Below, piece after piece: positions 8,473-19,997 of a DNA stretch of 64,000 nt. The translations under genes and the position numbers were made by a program. The notes beneath the pieces are model-generated. The model saw nothing but the letters and a program-made list of their open reading frames with translations, made no database searches and was not told the origin of the DNA. How positions within the stretch are numbered: the first letter of the stretch is position 1; each line of letters begins with the position of its first letter. Source of the stretch: Campylobacter fetus subsp. testudinum 03-427 (lineage in GTDB: Bacteria > Campylobacterota > Campylobacteria > Campylobacterales > Campylobacteraceae); assembly GCA_000495505.1 (NCBI GenBank), contig CP006833.1:1488001-1552000 (forward strand), given 5' to 3'.

Positions 8473-9155
8473 AAATACTCAACCATATCAAGTACAAATT
8501 TAGCAGACGTATTTGCAACTTCTACCACAAACTTATCAAAGTCGATCTCAGCGCCACCACCTGCTTCGTCACTTATAGCTCTCATCAAAAAGTACGGAAC
8601 TCCAAGAGTAGCACATACTTGTCCAACGCTAGCACCTTCCATTTCCACAGCGTCTGCATCAAAAGTGGATTTGATCCACTCTTTTTTCACAGGATCGCAG
8701 ATAAACTGATCTCCGCTAACTATAACTCCACTGACAAGATTTACACCGTTTTTAGTGGCAACTTTTTTTGCTATATTATTTAGTTTTTCATCTGTTTTTT
8801 CATACACGTTTATACCAGGAACATAACCATATGGATGTCCAAACGCGCTTATATCAAGATCATGCTGAGCTGTGCTTGTAGCGTAAATGATATCACCTAT
8901 CTTTAATTTTTCATTTAATGCTCCAGCAACTCCAGTAAATAGCAATATCTCACAACCAAATTTTTCTACCATCAAAGTAGCAGTCAATGTAGAATTTACT
9001 TTACCTATTTTAGAATAAGCAATAACAAGTTCGTGATTTTTATATTTAGCTAGATAAAACTCGTTTTTGGCGTATTTTATCGTTTCGTAATTCTGCAGTC
9101 GGCTTAGAAGTGGAGCGATCTCTTCAGGCATAGCGCCAAGTATAGCTACTTTCAT
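8469..9155 (-). CDS. mtnN: 5'-methylthioadenosine/S-adenosylhomocysteine nucleosidase
   Basis: This enzyme (Pfs) cleaves adenine from methylthioadenosine and S-adenosylhomocysteine, supplying ribosylhomocysteine for the methyl cycle. In Campylobacter and Helicobacter it also acts on 6-amino-6-deoxyfutalosine in menaquinone synthesis. Family marks are VAILGAMPEEIAPLL at the N-terminus, LLFTGVAGAL, SGDQFICD, the nucleoside-binding VEMEGASVGQVC and the catalytic aspartate in RAISDEAGGG. The 228-residue length is standard. The start overlaps the end of fabD by 4 bases and the end overlaps the ttcA-like gene by 4. Confidence 0.95.
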   Translation of the reverse strand: MKVAILGAMPEEIAPLLSRLQNYETIKYAKNEFYLAKYKNHELVIAYSKIGKVNSTLTATLMVEKFGCEILLFTGVAGALNEKLKIGDIIYATSTAQHDLDISAFGHPYGYVPGINVYEKTDEKLNNIAKKVATKNGVNLVSGVIVSGDQFICDPVKKEWIKSTFDADAVEMEGASVGQVCATLGVPYFLMRAISDEAGGGAEIDFDKFVVEVANTSAKFVLDMVEYL

Positions 9156-10063
9156 GCTAGCTCCTTCAAGCTCTCTTCTAAAGAGTTTAAATTTGAAATA
9201 CTATAAGTCGGCTTTGATGTTATTTTTTTATTTAGTCCTTTTAATACACTAGAACCAAACTCTATAAAACAATCAACATCGTTCTCATAGTTTTTAATGC
9301 TCTGTTTATACAAAACAGGTTTTGTAAGTTGAAGTTTTAAAAGTTCCAAAGCATCTGTTTTGCTAGTATAAGCCTTAGCCGTAACATTTGATATAACAGG
9401 AGAAAACTCATCTTTTATAAGATATTTAAGCTCATCATAGAGTTTAATACTCGCACTATCAAGAAGTGGGCAGTGACTAGCTACGCTCATATCTAAAAGC
9501 ATAGCTCTTTTCGCACCAGCTTCTTTAAATACAGGCTCAAGCTCCACAAGATCACTTTTTACTCCGGCTACCACTATTTGTCCATCGCAGTTATAGTTCG
9601 CAGCCCAAACGCTTTTTGATGATTTCTCGCAAATATCTTTTACGATATCATCATTTAAACCAAGGATGACCATCATTCCTGCATTTTTACCTTGACAAGC
9701 TTCGCTCATAAATTTACCTCTTAGATGAACGAGCTTGATAGCATTTAGCATATCAAGACCGCCGCTAACACTAAGAGCTGAAAATTCACCAAGCGAGTGA
9801 CCAAGTGCAAATTTAGAAGAAATATCTGTATTTTCTTTAAAAGCAAGAAAACAGATAAAAGAATTTAGAACAATAGCAGGCTGAGTAAATTCAGATATGC
9901 TTAAGCGATCGTTTTCTTTGAACATAAGCTCTTTAAAATCAATCTTACAAAAATCACTAGCACTATCTAAAAGATCTTTTGCGGATCTAAAATTCTCATA
10001 AATTTCAAATCCCATACCAAAGCTTTGCGAACCTTGTCCTGGGAATAAAAAAGCATAACTCAT
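9152..10063 (-). CDS. fabD: Malonyl-CoA-acyl carrier protein transacylase
   Basis: FabD moves the malonyl group from CoA to acyl carrier protein at the start of fatty-acid synthesis. It begins MSYAFLFPGQGSQSFGMG, the usual start of the family, has the nucleophile serine in ALGHSLGEFSAL, and the catalytic histidine in SVASHCPLLD. The ATG at 10063 is chosen because AAGAG precedes it and it gives the family N-terminus; the frame remains open 36 bases further upstream. The gene follows slyD by 11 bases in the leftward operon. Confidence 0.95.
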   Translation of the reverse strand: MSYAFLFPGQGSQSFGMGFEIYENFRSAKDLLDSASDFCKIDFKELMFKENDRLSISEFTQPAIVLNSFICFLAFKENTDISSKFALGHSLGEFSALSVSGGLDMLNAIKLVHLRGKFMSEACQGKNAGMMVILGLNDDIVKDICEKSSKSVWAANYNCDGQIVVAGVKSDLVELEPVFKEAGAKRAMLLDMSVASHCPLLDSASIKLYDELKYLIKDEFSPVISNVTAKAYTSKTDALELLKLQLTKPVLYKQSIKNYENDVDCFIEFGSSVLKGLNKKITSKPTYSISNLNSLEESLKELA

Positions 10064-10074
10064 ATAGCAAACTC

Positions 10075-10650
10075 TTAATGATGATGTTTTCCGCAGCATC
10101 CGCCGCCATGTTCGTCATGATGACCACCGCCACAACATCCTTCGCCCTCATGCTCATGATGGTGATGACCGCCACTTCCGCAACCACAAACATTAGGCAT
10201 AACAACTACACCAGTTAGCTCTTCATCTGCGTCTGCGTCTCTGTTTTCAGTAATTTTTACGTTAAACTCAAGATCTTTACCAGCATATGGATGATTAAAA
10301 TCCACAGTAACATCATTATCACTGATTGATTTTACAGTAACTCTAACAGTGCTTCCGTCTTCACCCTCTCCAAAAAGCTCCATGCCTTCATTTAATTCTA
10401 TACCGGCAAATTGTTCTTTTGGTAGCACTTGAAGAGCACTCTCATCATATTCGCCTAAACCTTCACTAGCAGGTATGCGTACTATAGCATTTTCGCCTAC
10501 TTTAAGATCTTTAACCCCGTTTTCCAAAGCTTCTAAAACTTGATTTTTCCCTGTGACAAATGCGATCTCTTGCGCATCTATATTTGACTCCAAAAGCTCA
10601 CCTGTTTTTGCATCTTTAAGCTCATAAAACATTTTTATTACTTTTGACAT
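10075..10650 (-). CDS. slyD: FKBP-type peptidyl-prolyl isomerase SlyD with metal-binding tail
   Basis: SlyD is a cytoplasmic prolyl isomerase and chaperone that also delivers nickel for hydrogenase assembly. Residues 1-150 form the FKBP domain with its inserted flap (ELKDAKTGELLESN, PASEGLGEYDESAL, VDFNHPYAGKDLEFNVKI). The last 40 residues are almost only histidine, cysteine, glycine and glutamate, with several paired cysteines and HHHH runs, which is a typical nickel/zinc-binding tail. A strong AGGAG precedes the ATG. The position between cpoB and fabD is as in C. jejuni. Confidence 0.95.
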   Translation of the reverse strand: MSKVIKMFYELKDAKTGELLESNIDAQEIAFVTGKNQVLEALENGVKDLKVGENAIVRIPASEGLGEYDESALQVLPKEQFAGIELNEGMELFGEGEDGSTVRVTVKSISDNDVTVDFNHPYAGKDLEFNVKITENRDADADEELTGVVVMPNVCGCGSGGHHHHEHEGEGCCGGGHHDEHGGGCCGKHHH

Positions 10651-10670
10651 TATTTTCTCCTAAGGTTGAA

Positions 10671-11552
10671 TTATTTACGTACGGGTGAAGCTTTTGCTTC
10701 TTTACTATCTGGATATGCTTGTCTTAATGCATTATAAAATTTATTAGCATTTTTTGTATCGCCTGTTTTATCAAAACTAATTGCCGTATGATACAGAAGT
10801 TTTGGCATATAAGCACCTTTCTGACTCAGCTCAACACTTTTTTGGTAATAAGGTATAGCATCTTTATAGTTTTTATTTGTATATTCTATCTCGCCAAGCA
10901 TAAAATTTGAATAAGCTGGTTTATGCTTTTTCTGTACTAAAAAAGCATATGCTTCGCTAGATTTTAAATACTCTTTGTTATTATAAGCAGTATCAGCGTC
11001 TTTTAGGATATCTGCAAGATTCATATCATCAAATTTATTTACTGATTTACTCTCTTCGCTCTTATCATCTTTTGTAGCAGAACTACTATTTTTTTCAACT
11101 GCTTGATTTGCAGCTACTGAGTCTATCAATGCGCTTAACTCTGATATGGCTTTTGTTATTTTTTTATAATTTTCATCTTGTATAGTTTTATTTTGCTTTA
11201 CTATACTTTTTAATTCTGTAATCTCTTTTGTAAGATTTAGGTCTATAGAATTTACTCTATTTTCTAAATCGGCGGCTCTGTTTTCTAATTTTAAATTTGT
11301 CTGATTTAAACCATCTAATATACTTTTTAAGCCTTCGATATTCTCTTGTGCTACATTTATATCGGACTGAACCGAGCCGATATTTTGGTTTAATTTTTCG
11401 ACTTTTTCTTTGTTTTTTAATAGAATCTTTTCATTATCTGTAAGTCCATACGGATTATCTTGATTTAAATTACCTGCATCAAATACTGAAATTTCAGCGA
11501 ATAAAGAAGATGCAGCCCATAAAAAGGCTGCAATAAAAAGATCTCTTCTCAT
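10671..11552 (-). CDS. cpoB: Tol-Pal system periplasmic protein CpoB (YbgF)
   Basis: CpoB links the Tol-Pal machine to peptidoglycan synthesis during division. A signal peptide spans about residues 1-19 and ends SSLFA. Next comes a coiled-coil region (about 40-150) with many heptad leucines and asparagines, then a serine/lysine-rich linker, and three tetratricopeptide-like repeats (about 175-290; AYNNKEYLKSSEAYAFLVQK, PAYSNFMLGEIEYTNKNYK and AISFDKTGDTKNANKFYNAL). Length and order fit the family. It begins 3 bases after the pal stop with no good ribosome-binding site, so translation is probably coupled to pal. Confidence 0.9.
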   Translation of the reverse strand: MRRDLFIAAFLWAASSLFAEISVFDAGNLNQDNPYGLTDNEKILLKNKEKVEKLNQNIGSVQSDINVAQENIEGLKSILDGLNQTNLKLENRAADLENRVNSIDLNLTKEITELKSIVKQNKTIQDENYKKITKAISELSALIDSVAANQAVEKNSSSATKDDKSEESKSVNKFDDMNLADILKDADTAYNNKEYLKSSEAYAFLVQKKHKPAYSNFMLGEIEYTNKNYKDAIPYYQKSVELSQKGAYMPKLLYHTAISFDKTGDTKNANKFYNALRQAYPDSKEAKASPVRK

Positions 11553-11555
11553 AAA

Positions 11556-12074
11556 TTATGGAAGAATTTTAAACTCATCACGACGATTTTGAGCGTCGCA
11601 AGCTTTTGTTCTTTCAGTACATACAGGTTTGCTCTCGCCATTGCTTGTAATTTCGATTCTATCTGCACTTACACCTTGAGCTACTAAAGCATCTTTAGCA
11701 GTTTTAGCTCTTTTTACGCCTAAAGCGTAGTTATACTCATCACTACCCCACTCGTCGCAGTTTCCTTCGATCATAACTCTTAGGCTATCTGCACCATTTT
11801 GGTTAAATAATGAAGCATTTGTACTAACAACGCCTTGCATATCTGGGCGTATATTGAATTTATCAAAATCAAAATAAACATTTTTAACTTGGCTTTGAAT
11901 TTGATTCATTAGAGCGTTTAATCTCTCTGCATCACTCATTGTGTCAGTATTTGACATACCACTATTTGACATTTTGTTTGCATCTGCATTCATATCTACT
12001 TCTGGTGATTTTGAACTACAACCAGCTATGAATAAAGCAGCAGCAACAGCTGAAACTAAAACTAAATTTTTCAT
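11556..12074 (-). CDS. pal: Peptidoglycan-associated lipoprotein Pal (Omp18)
   Basis: Pal is an outer-membrane lipoprotein that binds peptidoglycan and TolB. The signal peptide ends in the lipobox LFIAGC, so lipidation is expected at cysteine 19. A short serine/asparagine-rich linker leads to the OmpA-like domain (about residues 65-172), with VYFDFDKFNIRPD, the peptidoglycan-contact segment MIEGNCDEWGSDEYNYALG, and RAKTAKDALVAQGV. At 172 residues it matches the Omp18 antigen of C. jejuni. It has its own probable promoter at 12105-12110 and a clear AGGTAGGAA ribosome-binding site. Confidence 0.95.
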   Translation of the reverse strand: MKNLVLVSAVAAALFIAGCSSKSPEVDMNADANKMSNSGMSNTDTMSDAERLNALMNQIQSQVKNVYFDFDKFNIRPDMQGVVSTNASLFNQNGADSLRVMIEGNCDEWGSDEYNYALGVKRAKTAKDALVAQGVSADRIEITSNGESKPVCTERTKACDAQNRRDEFKILP

Positions 12075-12104
12075 TTCCTACCTTTGAATAAAAATTTTGT
12101 CGCA

Positions 12105-12110
12105 ATTATA
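12105..12110 (-). promoter_or_regulatory. Extended -10 promoter of pal
   Basis: The minus strand reads TGATATAATTGCG, an extended -10 (TG-N-TATAAT), about 31 bases before the pal start codon. It lies in the 86-base tolB-pal gap and suggests that pal and the genes after it can be transcribed apart from tolB. Confidence 0.55.
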
Positions 12111-12160
12111 TCATATTTTATAATTTTTGCGTCATTTAAATTTAAAAAATTTCAAAAAAA

Positions 12161-13426
12161 TTACCAATCTATTGATTGTAATTTACCTATTCTTAATGGA
12201 AACTGGAAGCTCTTATTTTCATTAACACGGATTATGCCTACAGCACTCTCGTTTCCAGCGTTTTTAATAAACACAATGCTTCCTCCATCGCTTGAAAATC
12301 GCGGATAAGTATTCACTCCTCCTGATGTAAGCTGTCTTATGTAATCACTTTTTGTAGAGATTAAATACAGATTAAATGTCTTAGCAGAGTAATCGCCAAC
12401 GCTCTCTCTACTTGAATAAACAACATAATTTTGATATGTGCTTACAGAGTTATTATTTTTACCGTGGAATACCATTTGTTCTACTGCACCGCCATTTATA
12501 CTTGTTGCAAATATATTTGGGTAGCCCAACCTATCGCTTACAAATACAACTCTTGTATCATTATCTACAAAATTTCCATTAACATCAATACCTTTAAAAT
12601 CAGTTACTCTGCTTTTTTTTCTAGTTATAGTATCATAAATGTAGATATCGCTTTGATCATCTGGTGCCATAGTTAGCAAAACTTTAGTTCCATCACTGCT
12701 AACATCGGACGCAACTATCATGCCTCCACTTTGCGTAATTTGAGTTTTTTTACCAGTAGCTAAATCGTACTTATATAAAGTAGGAACTAAATTTATATAC
12801 GTTGTGTAGTAAAATGCACTTTGATCTTTGTTTGCCCATTTAGGAAATATATTTAATCCCCCGCTAAGAATTACCTTTTGATATGTTAAAGTATAATCAG
12901 CAACTATGATATTACTTTTACCAGGAGATGTGTATTGTGAAATTATAATAGATTTATCCATCCAGTCAATAGGAGATAAATTTAAATTTCTAGCTATAGT
13001 AGCAATGCTCTTATGTGCTAAAAACGGAAATTTAGCAAGTTCTGCTTGACTAAAAGTTCCTTCAAATCTCACACTACCATTTTTTGCATTTAGTAGCTTA
13101 ACTTTCATACTCAATCCATTTCCCTCCACACCAAGAGCGTATCTTAGTATAAGTTCTGGATTTTTATCATTAGCTAAATTTGTTCTGAAATCTCCATCAT
13201 AACTACTAGTATAATAATCCTCAATTACCTCAAAAGATGAACCTACTTTTAAGTCTCCTATCATAAGCTTAAAAAATCTATTTTTAAGCGTGGTATTAGC
13301 AAAGTTCGTAGTTGCATCTTGGACTACTATTCTAGGTAAAACTAATCCTTTATTAACGACTTCAATAGTCGCATCCGCCGCACTAAGCCCTATACAAAAG
13401 GCAACTAGTAAAAACAATTTTCTCAT
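12161..13426 (-). CDS. tolB: Tol-Pal periplasmic beta-propeller protein TolB
   Basis: TolB has a cleavable signal peptide (about residues 1-17, ending LSAADA), an N-terminal alpha/beta domain, and a C-terminal six-bladed beta-propeller recognised by repeated WD40-like TolB motifs (for example SSDGTKVLLTMAPDDQSDIY, DTRVVFVSDRLGYPNIF and SSDGGSIVFIKN). It interacts with Pal and TolA. At 421 residues it has family length. The ATG overlaps the end of tolA by 4 bases. The gene ends in an 86-base gap that carries the pal promoter. Confidence 0.93.
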   Translation of the reverse strand: MRKLFLLVAFCIGLSAADATIEVVNKGLVLPRIVVQDATTNFANTTLKNRFFKLMIGDLKVGSSFEVIEDYYTSSYDGDFRTNLANDKNPELILRYALGVEGNGLSMKVKLLNAKNGSVRFEGTFSQAELAKFPFLAHKSIATIARNLNLSPIDWMDKSIIISQYTSPGKSNIIVADYTLTYQKVILSGGLNIFPKWANKDQSAFYYTTYINLVPTLYKYDLATGKKTQITQSGGMIVASDVSSDGTKVLLTMAPDDQSDIYIYDTITRKKSRVTDFKGIDVNGNFVDNDTRVVFVSDRLGYPNIFATSINGGAVEQMVFHGKNNNSVSTYQNYVVYSSRESVGDYSAKTFNLYLISTKSDYIRQLTSGGVNTYPRFSSDGGSIVFIKNAGNESAVGIIRVNENKSFQFPLRIGKLQSIDW

Positions 13427-14235
13427 TGTATCTCCGTATCAATTTGATCTCTTAATGTTAAAGCAACAGAAGTTGTAGTACTTGTAGGAGGCGTAGGAAA
13501 CTGAGTCTCTTTAAGTCTCTCTAAAAAATCTTTTACCTTACTGTTGAATTCCTTGTTATACGACAAGGAGATGATATTGTAACTAAACTTTCCAAATTTA
13601 TCTATGAAAATTTGAACCTTAGCATCGTTATTCGTATCAGCTTTGTATGATACCCATTTTCTTTGAATAATTTCCGTGATATCACCCATAAATTTATTAT
13701 ATTCTCCAGTCATACCGGCTGGAGGTGCTTTTGCAGTGATATCTTTTTGTAAAGCATTTATTATATCAGTAGCGCTTTTTGATGATGAACTTGTTTTTTT
13801 ATCGCTCTTTTTATTGCTTTGAACGGCTTGCTCTTTTGGTTTTGAAGCTGGTTGCTCTACTTTTACATCGCTAAAAAGCTCATTTAAATTTACACTAGGA
13901 GCAGGTTTTGGCTCTAACACAGGAGTTGGTTTTGGCTCTTCTACTGGTTTTGGAGTCTGTTTGTTTGTGGTTTTTGTTACCTCTTCTTGCTCTTTTTCTT
14001 CTGTTAATTTAGCCTCTACTTTTTCTTCTGCTTTTTTTGGAGCAGTTATAGTATCTGCAACCTCAGTTTGCACTACAAATACGTCCATAAAAGCATCTTG
14101 CTGATTTGTATATTTTTTTGGATCTTCTGCTGTATAAATTTTATAAAATAGAGATATAATTATACAAATATAGATAAAAATCGCTACTACAAAGGAGTTT
14201 AAAGTAGGATATTTTGCACCGATTTTTCTTGACAT
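13423..14235 (-). CDS. tolA: TolA/TonB-like energy-transducing envelope protein
   Basis: This protein should span the inner membrane and periplasm and couple TolQR to TolB-Pal. One transmembrane helix lies near residues 16-35 (FVVAIFIYICIIISLFY). A long proline/lysine/glutamate-rich periplasmic section (about 60-170, with repeated KPAP and PKP units) follows, then a TonB/TolA C-terminal fold (about 180-270). C. jejuni annotation of this position varies between TonB and TolA, but location between tolR and tolB supports TolA. The ATG at 14235 has GGA upstream and begins just after the tolR stop. An ATG at 14277 is possible but has a poor ribosome-binding site. Confidence 0.85.
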   Translation of the reverse strand: MSRKIGAKYPTLNSFVVAIFIYICIIISLFYKIYTAEDPKKYTNQQDAFMDVFVVQTEVADTITAPKKAEEKVEAKLTEEKEQEEVTKTTNKQTPKPVEEPKPTPVLEPKPAPSVNLNELFSDVKVEQPASKPKEQAVQSNKKSDKKTSSSSKSATDIINALQKDITAKAPPAGMTGEYNKFMGDITEIIQRKWVSYKADTNNDAKVQIFIDKFGKFSYNIISLSYNKEFNSKVKDFLERLKETQFPTPPTSTTTSVALTLRDQIDTEIQ

Positions 14236-14236
14236 T

Positions 14237-14629
14237 TTATCCGTTGGTTTCAAGTGCGACTTTAGTAAATCCAGCATTTTTCATAGTTTTTAAGACATAC
14301 ATTACATCATCATAAATTAGTCTTTTATCAGCTTTTATATATACTGGAGAGTTTTTATCGTACTTTTGAGAGATAAGAATTAAGTTATCGCCTAATTCTG
14401 GTAAGCTCATTACGCTTTGATTTATATAGACTTTTCTTTGAGCGTCTATTCTTACAGTAAGAGTTTTTAAATTTTGAGCTACTGCTTTGCTTTTTGAACC
14501 ATCAGGAAGTGTTATTTGCTCTTCATAGACGATAGCCGGAGTTGTAACCATAAGTATAGCTAATAAAACTAGCATAATATCTACCAGAGGAGTAATATTT
14601 AACTCTGGATTTTCATCAAAATTTATCAT
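14237..14629 (-). CDS. tolR: TolR/ExbD-family proton-channel protein
   Basis: The 130-residue protein has the ExbD/TolR layout: a short cytoplasmic N-terminus, one transmembrane helix (about residues 10-32) carrying the essential aspartate in LVDIMLVLLAILMV, and a periplasmic domain. With TolQ it forms the proton-driven motor of the Tol system. Its start overlaps tolQ by 14 bases, and tolA starts directly after its stop. Sequence alone does not separate TolR from ExbD; the Tol-Pal genes downstream decide the call. Confidence 0.88.
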   Translation of the reverse strand: MINFDENPELNITPLVDIMLVLLAILMVTTPAIVYEEQITLPDGSKSKAVAQNLKTLTVRIDAQRKVYINQSVMSLPELGDNLILISQKYDKNSPVYIKADKRLIYDDVMYVLKTMKNAGFTKVALETNG

Positions 14630-15215
14630 TTTGGTTATTGTCTTCTTTTATGCTAACTAAAATATTTGCTTCTCTTCTTATGATACTGATAATTTCATAC
14701 GCTTTTCTTTTTATAAGAAGATTAAAACTATAAGCCGGAATAGCTACAAATATACCACATCCAGTAGCAACCAATGCTTCTGAGATAGCCGGTGCAATCA
14801 CGCTTAGCGAACTACTTCCACCGCCTTGACCGAGTCCTGCAAAAGTTTCAAGTATGCTTATAACCGTTCCAAACAAACCTATGAACGGTGATGTAGAAGC
14901 TATGATTGATAGCATAGTAAGACCGCTTGTAGCGTTTGTCTCAGCTAAACTAATGCAAACGTCTAATTTTTCTTTTGTAATTCTGCCAGATGCACACTTT
15001 TTAAGTGATGAATCAACAAGATCGGATTTTGTCCCCATTAAAATAGACTCAAGAGCAACTTGTTCTTTTTTTATCCAGTTGTTAAGTCCGATATATCTTG
15101 AAAAAAGTATTGTAAAACTAATAACAAAGTATAGCGACAACCAGCTTAAAACGATGATTGTCACTAAACTGCTTTTTGATAAATAGTTTAGAAGAAGATC
15201 TAAAAAACCAAGCAC
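14616..15215 (-). CDS. tolQ: TolQ/ExbB-family proton-channel protein
   Basis: Three transmembrane helices are expected: near residues 12-36 (SSLVTIIVLSWLSLYFVISF) and two in the C-terminal half (SIIASTSPFIGLFGTVISIL and APAISEALVATGCGIFVAIP). These segments form the conserved MotA/TolQ/ExbB channel domain. The protein builds the pentameric inner-membrane ring that drives TolR and TolA. It begins one base after atpC ends, so it is very likely transcribed with the ATP synthase genes, as in C. jejuni. Confidence 0.88.
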   Translation of the reverse strand: MLGFLDLLLNYLSKSSLVTIIVLSWLSLYFVISFTILFSRYIGLNNWIKKEQVALESILMGTKSDLVDSSLKKCASGRITKEKLDVCISLAETNATSGLTMLSIIASTSPFIGLFGTVISILETFAGLGQGGGSSSLSVIAPAISEALVATGCGIFVAIPAYSFNLLIKRKAYEIISIIRREANILVSIKEDNNQNDKF

Positions 15216-15605
15216 TTATCTTACCCTCGCAGCATTTTCGATTCTTGCTAAAGCTGTGGCTAATATACCATTACCATCGCTCATACGTTTAACAAGAGTT
15301 TTTGCATTTTCAATAGACTGAGCGATCTCGCTTTCACTATTTCCAGCTACATACACAGCACCATCGACTAAAACGATTACTTTATTTTCATCGATTTTAA
15401 CATAGCCCCAGTCTATAGCAACAGCGTCGTGAGTCCCATCAACATTTTCTATATCTACAACACCGATTTTTAAAAGTGAAACAAGCGAGGCATGCCCAGG
15501 AAGCACACCAAACTCGCCCTCGCTACCAGGAAGTACTATCATTTTAGCATCATTTGAAAATATAAGTCCCTCAGGAGTTACTATTTCTAAATGTATTGTA
15601 TTCAT
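15216..15605 (-). CDS. atpC: ATP synthase epsilon subunit
   Basis: The epsilon subunit belongs to the central stalk of F1 and can inhibit ATP hydrolysis. It starts MNTIHLEIVTPEGLIFSNDAK and contains LPGSEGEFGVLPGHASLVSLL, both characteristic of the N-terminal beta-sandwich. The C-terminal helical part (about residues 85-129) is present. At 129 residues it is slightly shorter than the E. coli protein. It follows atpD by 17 bases. Confidence 0.96.
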   Translation of the reverse strand: MNTIHLEIVTPEGLIFSNDAKMIVLPGSEGEFGVLPGHASLVSLLKIGVVDIENVDGTHDAVAIDWGYVKIDENKVIVLVDGAVYVAGNSESEIAQSIENAKTLVKRMSDGNGILATALARIENAARVR

Positions 15606-15622
15606 ATCGCTTCCTTTTTGGC

Positions 15623-17925
<2,303 letters not shown>

Positions 17926-17934
17926 ATCTTAGCC

Positions 17935-19452
17935 TTATTCAGCGCTAAACGTTGCTTTAAAATCATTCAATGCTTTACTTAGTGATTCTTCGATATCTTT
18001 ATCAAGAGCTTTTTTATTTCTAATTTGCTCAAAAATTTCAGGATACTTAGCCTCTATATACGGATATAATTCAGCTTCAAATTTAGTAACTGCAGCTACT
18101 GGAATATCATCGAGATATCCTTGACTACCTGCATAGATTATAATAACTTGATTTTCTACAGGAAGCGGGCTATAAGGAGGTTGTTTTAGTACTTCAACCA
18201 TTCTTTGTCCGCGCTCAAGTTGTTTTCTACTACTCTCATCAAGGTCACTTGCAAACTGTGCAAAAGCTTGAAGTTCGCGGTACTGAGCAAGGTCAAGACG
18301 AAGAGTTCCAGAAACTTTTTTGATAGCTTTTATCTGAGCCGATCCACCAACACGACTAACAGAAAGACCTACGTTTATAGCAGGACGAATACCTGAATTA
18401 AACAGATCACTTTCTAAGAAAATTTGACCATCGGTTATAGAAATAACATTTGTAGGGATATACGCTGAAACATCGCCTGCTTGAGTCTCGATAATAGGTA
18501 GAGCCGTAAGACTTCCAGCTCCTAGCTTATCACTTAGCTTACTAGCTCTTTCAAGTAGCCTTGAATGTAGATAAAAAACATCTCCAGGATAAGCTTCACG
18601 ACCCGGTGGTCTTCTTAAGATTAGCGACATTTCGCGGTAAGCTACAGCGTGTTTGCTTAGATCATCATAAATGATAAGCGCATGACGTGAATTATCACGG
18701 AAATATTCACCCATTGTTACGCCTGCATACGGAGCAAGATATTGCAACGCCGGAGTATCACTCGCACTTGCATTAACTACTATAGTATAGTCCATAGCGC
18801 CGTACTCTTCAAGTTTTTTAACAACTTGAGCTACTGTTGATTGCTTTTGACCTATAGCCACATAAATACAGATTACATCTTGACCTTTTTGGTTAATAAT
18901 AGTATCTATAGCAACTGTTGTTTTACCTGTTTGACGATCACCGATGATAAGCTCTCTTTGACCACGACCGATAGGAACCAAACCGTCAATAGCTTTAATA
19001 CCTGTTTGAAGTGGTTCATGAACAGATTTTCTAGCCATAATGCCTTTTGCTTTTTCTTCTATAAATCTTGTTTCAGTAGCCTCTATAGCGCCTTTTGCAT
19101 CTATAGGCTCACCTAAAGCATTTACAACGCGTCCTATCAAAGCATCACCCACTGGAACACGAAGAAGTTTTCCAAGTCTTTTTACGCTACTGCCTTCTTT
19201 TATGGCACTTGATTTACCAAGAACAACTATACCAACGCTGCTCTCTTCAAGATTTAACGCCATACCTTTTTCACCGGTTTCAAACTCAACCATCTCACCG
19301 GCCATAACATTTTTTAGTCCATAAACGTTTGCAACACCATCAGCGACTGATATTACTTTACCAGTTTCTTCAATATCAACGCTTAAGTTGTAATTTTCGA
19401 TGCGCTCTTTGATAATACTGCTAATCTCATCAGCTTTTAATTTTACACTCAC
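17935..19452 (-). CDS. atpA: ATP synthase alpha subunit
   Basis: The non-catalytic F1 subunit has the P-loop [16 protein letters not shown] near residue 170, [31 protein letters not shown] and the signature [17 protein letters not shown] near residue 360. At 505 residues it matches the family. The start ATG lies 14 bases downstream of atpH. The order F'-F-H-A-G-D-C, without atpB and atpE, is usual for Campylobacter, where those membrane subunits are encoded elsewhere. Confidence 0.98.
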   Translation of the reverse strand: MSVKLKADEISSIIKERIENYNLSVDIEETGKVISVADGVANVYGLKNVMAGEMVEFETGEKGMALNLEESSVGIVVLGKSSAIKEGSSVKRLGKLLRVPVGDALIGRVVNALGEPIDAKGAIEATETRFIEEKAKGIMARKSVHEPLQTGIKAIDGLVPIGRGQRELIIGDRQTGKTTVAIDTIINQKGQDVICIYVAIGQKQSTVAQVVKKLEEYGAMDYTIVVNASASDTPALQYLAPYAGVTMGEYFRDNSRHALIIYDDLSKHAVAYREMSLILRRPPGREAYPGDVFYLHSRLLERASKLSDKLGAGSLTALPIIETQAGDVSAYIPTNVISITDGQIFLESDLFNSGIRPAINVGLSVSRVGGSAQIKAIKKVSGTLRLDLAQYRELQAFAQFASDLDESSRKQLERGQRMVEVLKQPPYSPLPVENQVIIIYAGSQGYLDDIPVAAVTKFEAELYPYIEAKYPEIFEQIRNKKALDKDIEESLSKALNDFKATFSAE

Positions 19453-19466
19453 GCTTTTACTCCTTA

Positions 19467-19997
19467 TTAAATTGCTTTTAAAATATATTCGCTCATTTGA
19501 GCCTTTAATCTATCAATAGAAAAACTAACTTCTACACCAAGGTCATCTAGCTCTATTTTGATACCGTTATAGCTGTTTTTTATATTTTCAAATTCTATTT
19601 TTGCACCAAATTTCTTAGAAAATCTCTCTTCAAGTTCAGTTTTTTGAGCAGCACTTAACTCAAAATTACCAGAGATTAAACCACTAAATTTACCATCTCT
19701 TACAGCTTGTTGATACTCAAATTCTTTTGAAATTTCCGGGATCAAACCGAGTCTTTTTCTCTCTGCTAAAAGTAATAAAAAATTATGAATTTTATTAGAA
19801 GCACTGTCTAATAAAGAAAATAAAAAATCAGCCTTTTGTTTAGAACTGATATCTGGAGAATCAATTATTACTTTAAGTTTTGGGAGTAAAAAAGCATTTG
19901 ATATATCTTTAAGTTCGCTGCCGAATTTATCAAATTCATCTGAACTTAAACTTAAAATAAGCGCTTTTACATACTTTTTAGCCACTACTTCTTTCAT
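19467..19997 (-). CDS. atpH: ATP synthase delta subunit
   Basis: Delta joins the peripheral stalk to the top of F1. The N-terminal helical domain begins [17 protein letters not shown], and the C-terminal part ends [20 protein letters not shown], the conserved family ending. At 176 residues it has family length. The ATG at 19997 is preferred over the TTG three bases upstream because AAAAGG is then at proper distance. It overlaps the atpF stop codon. Confidence 0.94.
   Translation of the reverse strand: MKEVVAKKYVKALILSLSSDEFDKFGSELKDISNAFLLPKLKVIIDSPDISSKQKADFLFSLLDSASNKIHNFLLLLAERKRLGLIPEISKEFEYQQAVRDGKFSGLISGNFELSAAQKTELEERFSKKFGAKIEFENIKNSYNGIKIELDDLGVEVSFSIDRLKAQMSEYILKAI

Noticed and set aside
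10005-10205. Reading frame opposite or out of phase within slyD
   Set aside because: It is a shadow of the histidine/cysteine-rich slyD tail; the codon pattern and ribosome-binding site support slyD.
14237-15215. ExbB-ExbD of a TonB system
   Set aside because: The pair is directly followed by tolA-, tolB-, pal- and cpoB-type genes in one run, so Tol function is more likely, though the families are alike.
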